Positions 4,945 to 5,634 of a stretch of 5,634 nt of DNA are shown here, piece after piece. The translations under genes were made by a program, and so were the position numbers. Source of the DNA: an uncultured Lachnobacterium sp. GTDB taxonomy: Bacteria; Bacillota; Clostridia; Lachnospirales; Lachnospiraceae. Below the pieces are notes generated by a model. The model was not told the DNA's origin and did not search any database. It saw nothing but the letters and a program-made list of their open reading frames with translations. The stretch is from contig URLU01000148.1 of NCBI GenBank assembly GCA_900548765.1, positions 1-5,634 on the forward strand, read 5' to 3'. The stretch's first letter is position 1; each line of letters begins with the position of its first letter.

Positions 4945-5634
4945 CTATGCTTTAGCTTTTTTCTTAGGCTTCTTAATGCCCATAATATTGTACTTTGCTT
5001 CGTATGTGTCAAAGAGCTCTTTATAATAGGAATTATTATCGTTTCTTAATTCCTTAAGATATTCGTGAGTATCAAACTCCGATTCCTCAAGTTCTACCAT
5101 TGCAACTGCTATATTGGAACAGTGAGCTGCAATTCTCTCCATATTTGTGAGCAAATCGTTAAATGCAAAGCTTCTGTCAATCTCGCACTTTCCCTTGCTG
5201 AGTCGTGATACATGGCGCATTTTGATATCATTGCACATCATACCAATCCACTCTCTGAGCGGCTCTACAGTCTCCGCTTTCTTCAAATCATTATCAATAA
5301 AAGCATCAACTGTATTATTCACGAGTTCTACAATTGCAGCCTCAAGAGTTGCCTTTTCCTGCAGGGCTTCCGGAGAAAACTCCAGGCGCTTCTCATATAT
5401 CTCCAGTGAAACCTTGGAAAGGTTAACTGCATGGTCTCCCAAACGTTCAAAATCGCTTATGGTATGGAGAAACTTGGACACCTCTCTGGTCTGATCCCCT
5501 GAGAGCTCTCTTCCTGTGAGCTGCATGAGGAATGTGCCCAGCTTATCCTCATACTTGTCGATAAGGACCTCTTTCTCCTGAACCTTATTATATTTATCCT
5601 GCGAGAATGACTCCAAAAGGCTTAACGCGCGGAA
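4945..5634 (-). CDS. Na+/phosphate cotransporter-family protein, C-terminal PhoU-like domain only
   Basis: The frame is open to the right window edge (FRALSLLESFSQDKYNK at the boundary), so only the last 229 residues are visible. A TTG at 5614-5616 is an internal Leu, not a start. The visible part is an all-helical PhoU-like domain. It has the KYEDKLGTFLMQLTGRELS and SKFLHTISDFERLGDHAVNL segments of the first three-helix unit, then CNDIKMRHVSRLSKGKCEID and LLTNMERIAAHCSNIAVAMV of the second, where E/D-x-x-x-D/H metal-binding motifs of PhoU proteins occur. It ends in a Lys-rich tail (KKPKKKAKA). In clostridia these signatures typify the cytoplasmic tail of Na/Pi cotransporter II-related (NptA/YjbB-like) proteins of about 550-600 residues, in which the domain is thought to regulate phosphate transport. 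A stand-alone PhoU is less likely, since PhoU proteins are about 220 residues and the reading frame continues upstream. The membrane portion lies outside the window. Confidence 0.85.
   Translation of the reverse strand, partial: FRALSLLESFSQDKYNKVQEKEVLIDKYEDKLGTFLMQLTGRELSGDQTREVSKFLHTISDFERLGDHAVNLSKVSLEIYEKRLEFSPEALQEKATLEAAIVELVNNTVDAFIDNDLKKAETVEPLREWIGMMCNDIKMRHVSRLSKGKCEIDRSFAFNDLLTNMERIAAHCSNIAVAMVELEESEFDTHEYLKELRNDNNSYYKELFDTYEAKYNIMGIKKPKKKAKA

Noticed and set aside
4439..5026. Plus-strand 195-codon frame spanning two genes and their intergenic region
   Set aside because: It runs antisense through the lipoprotein start, the promoter, the terminator and the transporter 3' end. Its hydrophobic tail comes from reading AT-rich intergenic DNA.
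5614..5616. TTG as the start of a stand-alone 223-residue PhoU
   Set aside because: The frame continues to the window edge as FRALSL, which fits the family's conserved helix, and no ribosome binding site precedes the TTG. It is an internal Leu codon of a larger protein.

Overview
The window looks like a stretch of chromosome from a motile, low-to-moderate-GC Gram-positive anaerobe, most likely a Lachnospiraceae member (Lachnospira/Roseburia/Butyrivibrio-like). This is inferred from protein style: a clostridial-type chemoreceptor, a maltodextrin-type lipoprotein with a Gram-positive signal, a long DUF815-type ATPase, and a PhoU-tailed Na/Pi cotransporter. Strong GGAGG-type ribosome binding sites agree. 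No marker in the window fixes the genus.

All four genes lie on the minus strand, so transcription runs from right to left. From the right edge: (1) the C-terminal part of a Na+/phosphate cotransporter-family protein, its PhoU-like cytoplasmic tail (4945-5634, cut by the window edge), closed by a strong intrinsic terminator (4886-4924). (2) A short AT-rich intergenic region with a sigma-A-like promoter (TTTAAA-N17-TATACT) that coincides with an operator-like dyad (4829-4859). (3) A two-gene unit: a lipoprotein solute-binding protein of the maltose/maltodextrin type (3463-4734, ATG start set by its RBS) and, 13 nt downstream, a full-length methyl-accepting chemotaxis protein (1719-3449, GTG start). 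The unit ends at a hairpin terminator (1679-1704). (4) A gene-free stretch of about 550 bp (1170-1718). It holds a 285-bp element with 92-bp imperfect inverted arms (1375-1659) and a central perfect hairpin, then a promoter and a leader of about 185 nt. (5) A DUF815-type AAA+ ATPase (1-1169), cut by the left edge.

The most biologically interesting points are two. The first is the tight pairing of an orphan sugar-type binding lipoprotein with a chemoreceptor and no ABC permease, which suggests a dedicated binding-protein-dependent chemosensory pair. The second is the large inverted-repeat element between the receptor gene and the ATPase gene, which resembles a non-coding palindromic or MITE-like element and may supply part of the ATPase gene's promoter. 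No RNA genes, CRISPR arrays, transposase genes or replication origins were seen.
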